Below, piece after piece: positions 43,815 to 52,749 of a stretch of DNA of 64,000 bases. This DNA comes from Streptomyces sp. NBRC 110611 (GTDB taxonomy: Bacteria > Actinomycetota > Actinomycetes > Streptomycetales > Streptomycetaceae), in the NCBI RefSeq assembly GCF_001590865.1, contig NZ_BBUY01000018.1, positions 62,001-126,000 on the forward strand. Reading direction: 5' to 3'. Under the pieces are notes generated by a model that worked only from the letters and a program-made list of their open reading frames with translations, was not told where the DNA came from and did no database searches. How positions within the stretch are numbered: position 1 is the first letter of the stretch; each line of letters opens with the position of its first letter. The position numbers and the translations under genes are program-made.

Positions 43815-44399
43815 CTACTTGCTGATGGCGAAGCGCATCAGGGCGTGTTCGTCACCCTGCTTGATCTTCCCGGTCTCGTTGATCACCTGCAGCTTCCAGC
43901 CCGCGCCCACCCGGATCGCCTTGGCCACGGCACAGCCGTTGTCGTTGGTGAGCAGGGACGGCCAGATGTCGGCGACCTGCTGGCTGCTGCCGCCCGTCGC
44001 GTCGTAGACCTTGAAGCTGATGTTGCGCGCGTCCTGGAAGGAACTGCCCTTCTTGTAGGCGGCGGCGACGAAGACGAGGGAGGTGATGTTCGGCGGGATC
44101 TTGGCGAACTCGACGGTCACCGTCTCGTCGTCGCCGTCGCCGTGCCCCGTCTGGTTGTCGCCGCTGTGCAGCAGTGCGCCGTTGCCCATCGGGTCCAGGG
44201 AGTCGAGGCCCGCGAGGCGGACCGGGTCCTCCCCCTGCAGCGCGATCGCGATCAGATCCAGGTCGGTGCCGGTCTTCCGCTTGAGCTTGCCTATCAGGCC
44301 GCCCTTGCTGCCCGCGGTGGGATCCCAGGAGACCCCGATGGACATATGGGTCACCCCGTCCAGGTCCGCCGGGCCGTCTTCCTTGGTGAGCGTAATCAT
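43815..44399 (-). CDS. TerD-family calcium-binding stress protein
   Basis: This 194-residue protein starts at ATG 44399, six to seven bases after GAGGG. It has the TerD pattern: MITLTKEDGPADLDGVTHMS, VGVSWDP-type strand, DLDLIAIALQ, SLDPMGNGALLHSGDNQTGH with the acidic GDGDDETVTVEFAKIPPNIT, and LVFVAAAYKKGSSFQDARNI. The DLDLIA and GDGDDE acidic residues are the calcium-binding type. Streptomyces carry many TerD paralogues with roles in stress, ions and development. It stands alone, with a 166-base gap to the divergent BCCT gene. Confidence 0.92.
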   Translation of the reverse strand: MITLTKEDGPADLDGVTHMSIGVSWDPTAGSKGGLIGKLKRKTGTDLDLIAIALQGEDPVRLAGLDSLDPMGNGALLHSGDNQTGHGDGDDETVTVEFAKIPPNITSLVFVAAAYKKGSSFQDARNISFKVYDATGGSSQQVADIWPSLLTNDNGCAVAKAIRVGAGWKLQVINETGKIKQGDEHALMRFAISK

Positions 44400-44565
44400 G
44401 TACAACCCTCGTGAATGGTGGAATACCTGCAGATGAAGTGTGCCTGAGGCCGGATCATCCCGGCGCGCCGGGGGCGAGGTGGGCGCCGGTGCCCGGCCCG
44501 CCGATGATCATCCCGTCGGCGCGCCAGCCCCAGAATCCCGTGATTTCGCACCATAGTGGGGCGCC

Positions 44566-46278
44566 ATGAGCACGGAGCCCACGTACCCGGCCGCCCCCGG
44601 CCGGCAGCCGCATGAGGATCCCCCGGACCCGACGATCGTGACCATCGGCGTGGTGGTGGTACTGCTGGTCGTGGGGTGGGCGTCCATCGGGAAGGACAAC
44701 TTCGCCAACGTCTCGGACACCGCTCTGAACTGGGTGCTGAGCAATTTCAGCTGGCTTTTCGTCGTGGCTGCCGATTTCTTCCTCGTGCTGTGCGTGGTCA
44801 TCGCGTTCAGCCGTTTCGGAATGATCCGTCTCGGCCGGGACGACGCGGAACCGGAATTCACCAATATCGCGTGGATCGCCATGATGTTCAGCGCCGGAAT
44901 GGGCATCGGCCTCATGTTCTACGGCGTGGGCGAACCGCTGCAGCACTATGTGTCGCCGCCGCCCGGCTCGGGTGCACGGCCGCAGACCACGGACGCGGCC
45001 CGTACGGCCCTGGAGTACTCCTTCTTCCACTGGACCCTCACGCCCTGGGCCATCTACGGCATCGCCGGACTCGCCCTGGCGTACGCGGGCTTCCGCAAGG
45101 CCCGCGGCAACCGGCTGAGCTCGGCCTTCGTACCGCTCATCGGTGAGCGGTGGGCCAACGGCGGGCCGGGCAAGGCGATCGATCTGCTGGCGGTCTTCGC
45201 GACCGTCTTCGGCACGGCCACCAGCCTCGGCCTCGGCACGCTCCAGGTGGCCCAGGGCCTCGATCTCACGGCGGGCACGCCGCAGTCGCGGACGCTGGAG
45301 ATGATCATCATCACCTCGCTGTCGGCGGCCTTCGTGGCCTCGGCCTTCTCCGGGCTGCACCGGGGCGTGAAGTGGCTGAGCACGGTCAACATCCTGCTGG
45401 CAGCGCTGCTGATGCTGTTCGTCTTCGTGGCCGGCCCGACCGTGTACCTGCTGGAGACGATCCCGGCCGGCCTGGGCCGCTACCTCAACCAGCTGCTGCC
45501 GATGGCCTCACAGACCGGTGCCTTCACCGACCCCGGGTGGCTGGGCAAGTGGACGATCTTCTACTGGGCATGGTGGCTGTCGTGGGCCCCGTTCGTCGGC
45601 ACGTTCCTCGCCCGCATCTCGCACGGCCGGACCATCCGCGAGTTCCTCATCGGCGTGCTCCTGGTCCCCAGCGGCGCGACCATGGTCTGGTTCGCCGTCA
45701 TGGGCGGCAGCGCGATCCGCAGGGACGCGACCGGGCAGGCGAACCTCGCGGAGACGGTCGACAAGGGCCCGGAGGCGTCGCTCTTCGGGCTGCTGGACAG
45801 CCTGCCGCTGGGCACGCTCACCTCATGGGTGGCGATGGCGCTGGTGATGACGTACTTCGTGACGAGTGCCGACTCGGCCTCCCTCGTCATGGGCTCGCTG
45901 ACCAGCCGCGGCGCACTGCACCCGCGTACCTGGCTGGTCGTCGTGTGGGGTGTGCTGATGGCCGCGGTCGCGGCCGTACTGCTGATCGCGGGCGGGCTCA
46001 CCTCGCTGCAGACGGCGACGATCCTGGTGGCGCTGCCGTTCGCGCTGGTGATGCTGGCGCTGTGCTGGTCGCTGCTGTCCGAGCTGCGCGAGGACCCGGG
46101 CGCCGGCCCCCCGCGGCACGCCCTCCACGGGCTGCGGGACGCCGTGACGGCCATGGTCGGCGAAGCGGTCACCGAACACCGCAGGCCCCGGCACCCCCGC
46201 CTGCTGCGGCTCCGCCGCGCGGCCGGCACCCGTCGCGGGGAAGGCGACCGCGGCGACGGCGGCACGCCCGGGCAGTGA
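44566..46278 (+). CDS. BCCT-family betaine/choline transporter
   Basis: This 570-residue protein starts at ATG 44566 after GTGGGGCG. Twelve membrane segments are visible. The glycine-rich fifth helix (SAGMGIGLMFYGVGEP), the EYSFFHWTLTPWAIYG segment and the aromatic box with the signature WTIFYWAWWLSWAPFVGTFL, then ARISHGRTIREF, define the BCCT family. The C-terminal tail (about 505-570) is long and basic. It would import quaternary ammonium osmoprotectants with Na+ or H+. The tail may sense osmotic strength, as in BetP. It appears monocistronic and converges on the DUF3574 gene. Confidence 0.94.
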   Translation: MSTEPTYPAAPGRQPHEDPPDPTIVTIGVVVVLLVVGWASIGKDNFANVSDTALNWVLSNFSWLFVVAADFFLVLCVVIAFSRFGMIRLGRDDAEPEFTNIAWIAMMFSAGMGIGLMFYGVGEPLQHYVSPPPGSGARPQTTDAARTALEYSFFHWTLTPWAIYGIAGLALAYAGFRKARGNRLSSAFVPLIGERWANGGPGKAIDLLAVFATVFGTATSLGLGTLQVAQGLDLTAGTPQSRTLEMIIITSLSAAFVASAFSGLHRGVKWLSTVNILLAALLMLFVFVAGPTVYLLETIPAGLGRYLNQLLPMASQTGAFTDPGWLGKWTIFYWAWWLSWAPFVGTFLARISHGRTIREFLIGVLLVPSGATMVWFAVMGGSAIRRDATGQANLAETVDKGPEASLFGLLDSLPLGTLTSWVAMALVMTYFVTSADSASLVMGSLTSRGALHPRTWLVVVWGVLMAAVAAVLLIAGGLTSLQTATILVALPFALVMLALCWSLLSELREDPGAGPPRHALHGLRDAVTAMVGEAVTEHRRPRHPRLLRLRRAAGTRRGEGDRGDGGTPGQ

Positions 46279-46294
46279 ACCTTCCCACGGGAGG

Positions 46295-46849
46295 TCAGAA
46301 GTCGACGCTGATGGGGTGGTCGGCGCGGGCCACGGACTCCTGGCCGAAGCGCTGGGTGTAAGCGGAGCGGATCTCCTCGATCTTGCGGCCGCTGGGCCCC
46401 TTGCGGCTGAGGGGGTACCACAGGATCAGCTCGTAGGAGCGCTCACGCTCGATGGCCCCGTGCGCGTCCCGGTACTGGCCTTGCCCCTGCTGGACGGTCA
46501 GTCCCTCCGGAAACCGGGGCGTGACGAATTCATCCACGAATCGCCGGAACTGCCGGTCGGTGACGGGAGGGGAGCCGTCGGCATGGGCGGTGCCGAAGAG
46601 GAGGCTGGTCTCCACGTACGGATCGCCGAGTACGGCCTGCGGCGGCTGGGCGACGGGGACGGATGCGGGGGCGGCGGCGGGGGCGGATGCTCGGGCCGGC
46701 GTGGGGGTGACGGCGGGTGCCGAGGCGGTCGCGGCGGCGCCGAGCAGGGCGGTGGACACCGCCAGGACCGCGAGACGCACACGGGCATGGCGCAGACGGG
46801 AACAGCGCAGTCGGTGCTGGGGCATCGGTGCCAACGGGCTTCCTCTCAC
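46295..46849 (-). CDS. Secreted DUF3574-family protein
   Basis: This 184-residue protein has an Arg-rich N-terminus and a signal peptide (VRLAVLAVSTALLGAAATAS), then an Ala-Pro linker to about residue 70. The core PYVETSLLFGTAHADGSPPV, RRFVDEFVTPRFPEGLTVQQ, GQGQYRDAHG and YELILWYPLS matches DUF3574. It is the last gene after the NRPS thiolation-condensation gene on the same strand, 72 bases downstream, and could share the transcript, though the family is not known from biosynthesis. Function unknown; probably exported. Confidence 0.85.
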   Translation of the reverse strand: MRGSPLAPMPQHRLRCSRLRHARVRLAVLAVSTALLGAAATASAPAVTPTPARASAPAAAPASVPVAQPPQAVLGDPYVETSLLFGTAHADGSPPVTDRQFRRFVDEFVTPRFPEGLTVQQGQGQYRDAHGAIERERSYELILWYPLSRKGPSGRKIEEIRSAYTQRFGQESVARADHPISVDF

Positions 46850-46921
46850 GGGGATTCGGCGGCGGGCGTAACGCGGATGCGGCGGCGGGCGTAGAGGTCT
46901 TCCGTGCGTCTTCCGTGCGTG

Positions 46922-48565
46922 CTACCCGGAGCGTGGTGCCACGGCAGCCGCCTCGGGGTGGGTGACGAGTCCGGCCACGGCGTGCAGTACATGTTCCAGC
47001 AGGCGGGCCGGCAGGTGCGGGCCGAAGCGGCTGGTGTCCGCCGTGACGACCAGGGTCAGTCCGTCGCCCGGGAGGCCGTTGAGCGCATCGACGCTCACCG
47101 GCAGGCTCGTATGGTCACGCATGTCCTCCTCGGCCGTCACCAGCCCCGCCGCCACGAGCTCCGCGCGGGGGTGGAAGTGCACATAGTTGAAGTTCACGAG
47201 GAACGGGTCGGGGCCCAGCAGCCGGCGCAGCTCCGCGTACGGGAACCGGCGGTAGGGCAGCAGACCGTTCTCCTCGGCGAGCGCCCGGCGGGCTGCCGCC
47301 TGCCAGGTCGCACCGGACAGGCCGAGGCGGAACGGCAGCCGGTTCAGGAACAGGCCCAGGGTCAGGGCCGCACCCGGGACCTCCGGACGGCCGTTCGTCA
47401 CCAGGCCGACGGTGGGGGTGTCGGTGCCCCACACGGCACCGGCCGCCGCGCAACAGGCCGTCAGCAGCAGGCTCTTGACGGGCACCCTCCACTGGGCGGA
47501 GAGCTGGGTCAGGCGCTGGGTATGGGCCTGCGGCAGGGCGGCGGTGGCGGTGGTCCGGGCAGCCGTCGACGGTCCCGGCGGAGCCTCCGCCTCCGAGGAG
47601 GCCGTCGACGGTCCCGGAAGCGCGGCCTCCGACCGGGCTGCCGGCACTCCCTGAGGGGCACCCCCCGGTGCGGTCCACAGACGGGTGAGGTAGCGCAGGG
47701 CGGCGGCGTCCTGCAGGGCTTCGCGTTCCAGGCGTACGAACGTGGCGTAGGGGGCCGGCTCCGGGAGGTCGGGGCGGGAGCCTGACCACAGTGCCGCGTA
47801 GGTGCGGGCGAGTTCACTGAAGAAGACCGCCTCGCTCCAGCCGTCCAGGATCGCGTGGTGGAAGGAGTAGGAGAACCGGAAGGTCCGCGGGCCCGTCGCC
47901 GCGGCGTGGGCACGCAGCAGAGGAGCGCGCTCCGGGTCGTAGGGTTCGGCGAGGCGCCGCATCAGCTCCTCATGCCGCTCGGCGGCCGTGGCCTGGTCGT
48001 CGGCCTGGTCGTCGGAGATCTCCAGGGGGATCGGCGCGGCCGGCTCCACCAGTTGCAGGGGTTCGCTGAACGTCGCCAGGTCGAAACGGGTACGCAGGAC
48101 GGGGTGGCGCTGCGCGAGCAGGTCCAGGGTGCGGCGTAACACGTCGGGGCGCAGGGGCCGGTTGAGGGTGCGGGAGATCACGTCGATATAGCACCGGCCC
48201 TCGCTCATCAGGCTTTCGTAGATCAGGCCGAGTTGGAGGTGCGCCGCCGGACAGGCGGCTTCGACGTCATCGGGGACGCGTGCCCGGTCCAGGGGGCTGA
48301 CGAGTGCGGAGGCGGCCGCGCCCGGGCCGCCGGAGGTGGTCAGCGCGGTGCACGCGCCGCGGGGGGTGGGGTTCTTGAACAGGTCCAGCAAGGTCAGGGA
48401 CAGTCCCTGCTCCTCCGCCGCGCCGATGATCTCGAGGGCGAGGAGGGAGTCGCCTCCCAGAGCGAAGAAGTCGTCGTCCGGCCCGACGCGGGGGACGTCG
48501 AGGATCTCCTGCCAGATCCGCGCGAGCGTCGCGACGGCGTCCGGCATGGCAGGGTCAGCGGGCAT
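46922..48565 (-). CDS. NRPS thiolation-condensation didomain protein
   Basis: This 547-residue protein starts at ATG 48565 after AGAGG. Residues about 8-78 are a thiolation domain (DDFFALGGDSLLALEIIG), with the pantetheine Ser at 40. Residues about 95-545 are a condensation domain with SFHHAILDGWSEAVFF (HHxxxDG, His 236-237) and the later LGLFLNRLPFRLGL and LVNFNYVH stretches. A Ser/Pro/Ala linker repeat (about 300-345) interrupts the two lobes. Codon 143 is TTA. The free T-C arrangement means donor and acceptor carriers are on other proteins, here the two A-T proteins. It is the seventh gene of the minus-strand operon. Confidence 0.9.
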   Translation of the reverse strand: MPADPAMPDAVATLARIWQEILDVPRVGPDDDFFALGGDSLLALEIIGAAEEQGLSLTLLDLFKNPTPRGACTALTTSGGPGAAASALVSPLDRARVPDDVEAACPAAHLQLGLIYESLMSEGRCYIDVISRTLNRPLRPDVLRRTLDLLAQRHPVLRTRFDLATFSEPLQLVEPAAPIPLEISDDQADDQATAAERHEELMRRLAEPYDPERAPLLRAHAAATGPRTFRFSYSFHHAILDGWSEAVFFSELARTYAALWSGSRPDLPEPAPYATFVRLEREALQDAAALRYLTRLWTAPGGAPQGVPAARSEAALPGPSTASSEAEAPPGPSTAARTTATAALPQAHTQRLTQLSAQWRVPVKSLLLTACCAAAGAVWGTDTPTVGLVTNGRPEVPGAALTLGLFLNRLPFRLGLSGATWQAAARRALAEENGLLPYRRFPYAELRRLLGPDPFLVNFNYVHFHPRAELVAAGLVTAEEDMRDHTSLPVSVDALNGLPGDGLTLVVTADTSRFGPHLPARLLEHVLHAVAGLVTHPEAAAVAPRSG

Positions 48566-48608
48566 GGAACCTCTTTCGTGTTCGGGGCCGGGCAACCGGC
48601 CGCCCTGG

Positions 48609-49922
48609 TCATAGGGTTCCCAACTCTGCGCCGGTGACGGCGCATTCGGTGCCGGAGAAGTCGAAGCGGTAGCGCAGGGTGGCGTCCACCTTCGCCGCGG
48701 TGGCGGCGAGTCCGGCCATATCGTCCGCCTCCCCCGTCACCACATCCAGCTCCCGCATCTGCACCCCGCCCGGCAGCGGCGCACCCAGACGCGCGTAGGG
48801 GCGGTAGAGCGTGACCCCCGGTATGCGGTTGACCTCCTCGATCCCGTCGACGGCCAGCAGCCGGCACGGGGTGCGCGGGGCGGGGTGGATGAGCTGGAAG
48901 TACACCCGTCCCCGGTAGAAGGGGGGCGGCGCCACCGCTTCGCCGAGCGCGACGCGGGCCGCCACCTCGACCAGACTGCACCCCTGAGCCCGCCCGGCCA
49001 GCTCGTTGATCCATCCCCCCAGCCGCCCGTTGACCTCGATGATCCGCGGCCCCCGTGGCGTGAGCTTCACCTCTGTGTGCGTCAGCCCCTCGCGTACCCC
49101 GAGCGCCTCGACGGCGCGCCGGGCCAGATCCCGCACCCCGGCCTCCTCGGCGGCGGACAGCGGCGAGGGCCAGAACCGCCCGGTCTCCCGGAACGGCGGC
49201 ACCATGGGAAACTTGCCGGTCACCGCCAGGTCGGTGACCTCACCGCCCCGTACGAGACTCTCGACGGACACGTAGTCACCGAACGGACCGCAGTCCCGGC
49301 CGATCAGGTACTCCTCCAGGACGAGCCCCCCGCCCGCCACCAGGCCGGGACGTTCCAGGGCCAGGGTCCGGCGCACCAGCTCCAGCCCGCTCGCCGCGTC
49401 GTCGACGGGAAAGGTGTTGCGGCTGCCGCCACCGTGTGCCGGTTTGAGAACCGCGGGCAAGCCGGTCGCGGCCAGCGCCGGCTCCCAGTCGCCCGCCGAC
49501 TCGATACGGTGACAGCGCACCGCGTCGACTCCCGCCACCCGCAGTGCCTCACGCTGCCGCCACTTGTCCGTCAGCAGGCCGTGCACATGCCGGTCGTGGA
49601 ACGGCAGCCCCAGCGCCGCGGCCAGTTCGGTGGCCAGGCCGAGAGCCGCCTCGCTGTAGGTGACCAGGGCGTCGGGGCGGTGGGCGCGCAGCTCCGCGGC
49701 GGCCCGGCCGGGCGCCTCGGCCATGACGACGGGGCCGAAACGGGCGAGCAGCGGCTGCATCGCCCGGGTGTGCTCATTGGGCGCGGCCACGAACACGCAC
49801 CGGGCCCAGTCCGCGAGACCGACGGCGAGGTCACCGGGGCGGGCCGCTCCCTCGTCGTACACGACGGCCAGCGTCTTGCGCGGGCCGCCGTCGGCGGGGG
49901 CGGGCGGTACGGGGGCAGGCAT
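48609..49922 (-). CDS. ATP-grasp ligase
   Basis: This 437-residue protein starts at ATG 49922. The ATP-grasp core spans about 110-330: DKWRQREALRVAGVDAVRCH, PAVLKPAHGGGSRNTFPVDD (Lys and Gly-rich loop), GLVLEEYLIGRDCGPFGDYV, and the Mg-binding HTEVKLTPRGPRIIEVNGRL. The enzyme joins a carboxylate to an amine through an acyl-phosphate, in the class used for small peptide and amide products. It lies between the M28 peptidase and T-C NRPS genes (gaps 35 and 43 bases), so it belongs to the cluster. The substrates are unknown. Confidence 0.92.
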   Translation of the reverse strand: MPAPVPPAPADGGPRKTLAVVYDEGAARPGDLAVGLADWARCVFVAAPNEHTRAMQPLLARFGPVVMAEAPGRAAAELRAHRPDALVTYSEAALGLATELAAALGLPFHDRHVHGLLTDKWRQREALRVAGVDAVRCHRIESAGDWEPALAATGLPAVLKPAHGGGSRNTFPVDDAASGLELVRRTLALERPGLVAGGGLVLEEYLIGRDCGPFGDYVSVESLVRGGEVTDLAVTGKFPMVPPFRETGRFWPSPLSAAEEAGVRDLARRAVEALGVREGLTHTEVKLTPRGPRIIEVNGRLGGWINELAGRAQGCSLVEVAARVALGEAVAPPPFYRGRVYFQLIHPAPRTPCRLLAVDGIEEVNRIPGVTLYRPYARLGAPLPGGVQMRELDVVTGEADDMAGLAATAAKVDATLRYRFDFSGTECAVTGAELGTL

Positions 49923-49957
49923 CGCGAGGGCTCCTTCGCTTCAGCGGTGGACGGGGC

Positions 49958-51478
49958 TCATCGACGGCCGTTGACCTCGGAGGTGTCGACGGCGTACCGG
50001 CCCAGGGCCCACGCCATCGACCTGCCGAACTGACCGAATATCGTCCGGTTCACGTTGGCCGGCGTATCGCAGCGCTGGTGGTAGCACGGGTCGAGCATCT
50101 GGCCCGCCGTCCCCCCGAAGAGTTCCGCCCACTCAGGCGTCTTGACGGTGTCCGCACCCGCGTTCACGCCCCCCGCCGGGATACCGGCGGCGATGAACGG
50201 GTCGTGGTCGGAGCGGTGATCCAGCGCCAGGCCCACGGTAGGCAGGCCGCGTGTGGCGAAGTAGCCGTTCAGGGCCCGGGAAATCTGCTCGGAGCCGTCC
50301 GGCGCGGGGCCGTCGAGGGTACGGCCGTTGTACACCTGGCGTGCGAAGTTGGGCGAGCCGATCATCTCCAGGTTGAGATAGAGCGCGGTCTCGTCACGCT
50401 GCTGCCCGGTCAGTTCGTCCACGTAATACCGTGACCCGGAGAGCCCCTTCTCCTCTGCCGCCCACCAGGCGAACCGCACCCGGTTCTCCACCCGGTCCCG
50501 GCGCGGGGCCAGCTGCACCGCGGTTTCCAGGAGCATCGCCGCGGCCGCCGCGTTGTCATTGGCGCCGGGGGTGGTGTCCACGCTGTCGAGGTGCGCCCCC
50601 ATCACCACCGTGTTGCCGGCCCGCCCGGTCGGGGTGTCGGCCAGCACGTTGTACGCCCGGTTGGTGGTCGCCCGGCCACGCAGGTCGAGAGTGAGCGTGA
50701 CAGGGCCGGCCGCCGGCATGTCCGCGAGCAGCTGCTCGGCCTCCGCACGCGTCACCGTGGCGGTCGGGATGCGGGCCGCGGACGGCGGATTCATCCGGTG
50801 GCGCAGGTTCAGCCCGGTCTGCGGGAGGTCCACGTTCATCAAGAGCGCCGCCGCTCCGGCGTCCGCCGCCAGTCGCTGCTTGTCCGTCAGGAAGCACTTC
50901 CCCTTCCGGACCAGAACGATCTTTCCGGTGACGTCGGCGCCGGCGTAGTCGGCGGCCGCACAGCCGGTGTCCTCACCGGACGGCACCACCAGCTGGGCCG
51001 TCACTCCGCCCTCGGGGGTGGAGCGGGAGAAGTTCGCCATGACGGGATGGAGCGTCCTGACTTCCGGGGCCTTCAACACGCCTGATTCGGCGGTCACTTC
51101 GAAGTCGGGAAAGGTGAAACGCTGCCGTTCGACCTGGTATCCGGCCGCGGTGAGCACCTTGGTGAGGTAGTCCGCCGAGGCGTCGTAACCCGCCGAACCG
51201 GTGACCCGGTGCCCGCCGTTCGCCGTCGTCGCCGCCTCGATGGCCGCCAGATGCCGCCAGGCGCCCCTGCCGGTCACGGCATGCGCCAGCTCGTCGGCCA
51301 GCGAACGGGCGGCGGGCGCGGGTACGGGCGCGGGCGCGCCGGGGGCCCGGGCCGGCGGCGGGGCCGGCGCACCGAGGGTGAGGACAGCGGCGCCCACCGC
51401 CGCGGCCACACACACCTTGCGCCGGAACCGACGCAGCCGACCCGGCCGGCCACGACGAGCAGAAGCATGAAGATTCAT
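49958..51478 (-). CDS. Secreted M28-family aminopeptidase
   Basis: This 506-residue protein starts at ATG 51478, about eight bases after GAGGAG. It has a basic signal peptide (RRFRRKVCVAAAVGAAVLTL), an Ala-Pro linker, a PA-domain insertion (VVPSGEDTGCAAADYAGADV), and the M28 zinc motifs GAHLDSVDTTPGANDNAAAA, WWAAEEKGLSGSRYYVD, LNLEMIGSPNFARQV and HRSDHDPFIAAGIPAGG. Cys pairs near the end (DPCYHQRCDTP) suit a secreted form. In a biosynthetic operon it could mature a peptide precursor or give resistance by cleaving a product. It is 13 bases from the MFS stop. Confidence 0.92.
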   Translation of the reverse strand: MNLHASARRGRPGRLRRFRRKVCVAAAVGAAVLTLGAPAPPPARAPGAPAPVPAPAARSLADELAHAVTGRGAWRHLAAIEAATTANGGHRVTGSAGYDASADYLTKVLTAAGYQVERQRFTFPDFEVTAESGVLKAPEVRTLHPVMANFSRSTPEGGVTAQLVVPSGEDTGCAAADYAGADVTGKIVLVRKGKCFLTDKQRLAADAGAAALLMNVDLPQTGLNLRHRMNPPSAARIPTATVTRAEAEQLLADMPAAGPVTLTLDLRGRATTNRAYNVLADTPTGRAGNTVVMGAHLDSVDTTPGANDNAAAAAMLLETAVQLAPRRDRVENRVRFAWWAAEEKGLSGSRYYVDELTGQQRDETALYLNLEMIGSPNFARQVYNGRTLDGPAPDGSEQISRALNGYFATRGLPTVGLALDHRSDHDPFIAAGIPAGGVNAGADTVKTPEWAELFGGTAGQMLDPCYHQRCDTPANVNRTIFGQFGRSMAWALGRYAVDTSEVNGRR

Positions 51479-51491
51479 ACCGTGGGGCTCC

Positions 51492-52749
51492 TCATGTCGG
51501 AGATTGCACCGCCGTATCCGAAGGACGGGGGACCGAGAACGCGCGGACATCGCGCAGCGCGACGACCGCCAGGTTGACCGCCACCACCAGGACCGCGGCG
51601 ACCACGAGCGGCACCGCCTCCCCCATGAGCGCCGCGGCCGGCGCGGCGACCGCGAGGCCGAGCGGCCGCGCCGACAGGGACAGCAGCCCGTCGTACGAAT
51701 CGGCGCGGGCCAGCAGATCGGGAGCGAAGCGCAGTTGGCGGGTCGTCAGCCAGAGCGCGTTGAGCACGCCGACCCCCAGCATGGCGACGCTGTAGGCCGC
51801 CACGTCCGCCCATGTAGCCACCGCCGCACCGCCCCAGGGCCACCGGTACGGCGAACGTGACCAGCGGCAGCGCGTAGAGCGCCGCGCAGGCCGAGCCGGC
51901 CACCAGCGGACGGCGGACCGGCAGCCTGGGCGCGACGAACGCACCGAGCACCATGCCCGCCATACCCGCCTGATAGATCACCACCCACACGCCTTCACCA
52001 CCCAGCCCGTGAACAGCGATCAACGGGCCGAGAGCCGTCAGCACACCGGCCGCGAAGTTGGTCACGCCGTGGCCGCACAGACTCATCCAGAACCACGGAC
52101 GGCGGCGGACCTCCTGCCAGCCCTCGGCGAGATCCCGTACGAACGGCACAGCGGTACGCGGCCGCTCCCGCCGGCCGACCCGGACCCCGGCCAGTGTGCC
52201 CGCGGCGACCGCGAACAGCACGGCCGTCAGCAGGAACGCCCAGGCGGCACCGGCCGTGACCACCACGATCCCCGCCACCCCGGGACCGGCCACCAGCGCC
52301 AGCCCCCGCGCGACACCGAAGTGGCTGTTGGCCGGCAACCGCCGCTCGGGCGGGACCACGGCCGTCAGCAGCGGCGACATCGTCGGGACGCCGAAGGACA
52401 CCGCGGCCCCCGTGATCCCCGACAGCACGGCCAGATCCGTGATCCGGACCGCGCCGGACAGCAGCTCGATCCCGATGACCAGCTGGGCCGCCCCGCGCAC
52501 CAGGTCAGCGGCCACGGCCACCCGCTGGGCGGGGACGCGGTCGGCCAGCGCTCCGCCGAGGGGGAGCAGCAGCAGCTGCGGCACGAATTCGGCCGCCAGC
52601 ACGATCCCCAGGTCCCCCGCGTCCCCGGTCGCCTTCACCACGGCCAGCGTCAGCGCGGTGGGGATCAGGGCCGTACCGAGGAACGAGAGCGTGCGCCCGG
52701 CCAGCAGCCGCCGGTATCCGGGCAGGGCGAAGACCGTGGCGCGGCTCAC
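51492..52749 (-). pseudogene. MFS exporter with internal frameshift
   Basis: The start at 52749 (MSRATVFALPGYRRLLAGRT) overlaps the thioesterase stop by four bases. Ten or so membrane segments follow normally through LYALPLVTFAVPVALG. Near 51835, in a C/G-rich stretch, the frame changes. The true continuation AVATWADVAAYSVAMLGVGV to the end (RAFSVPRPSDTAVQSPT, stop at 51492) lies in another frame. As sequenced, the product would lack the last helices. If the frameshift is a sequencing error, the gene encodes a normal 12-helix exporter; if real, it weakens self-resistance or export. The original frame continues to 51475. Confidence 0.8.

Noticed and set aside
44406-44565. A riboswitch in the terD-BCCT divergent gap
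   Set aside because: I looked for a conserved multi-stem leader and saw only short GC palindromes; nothing supports a riboswitch.
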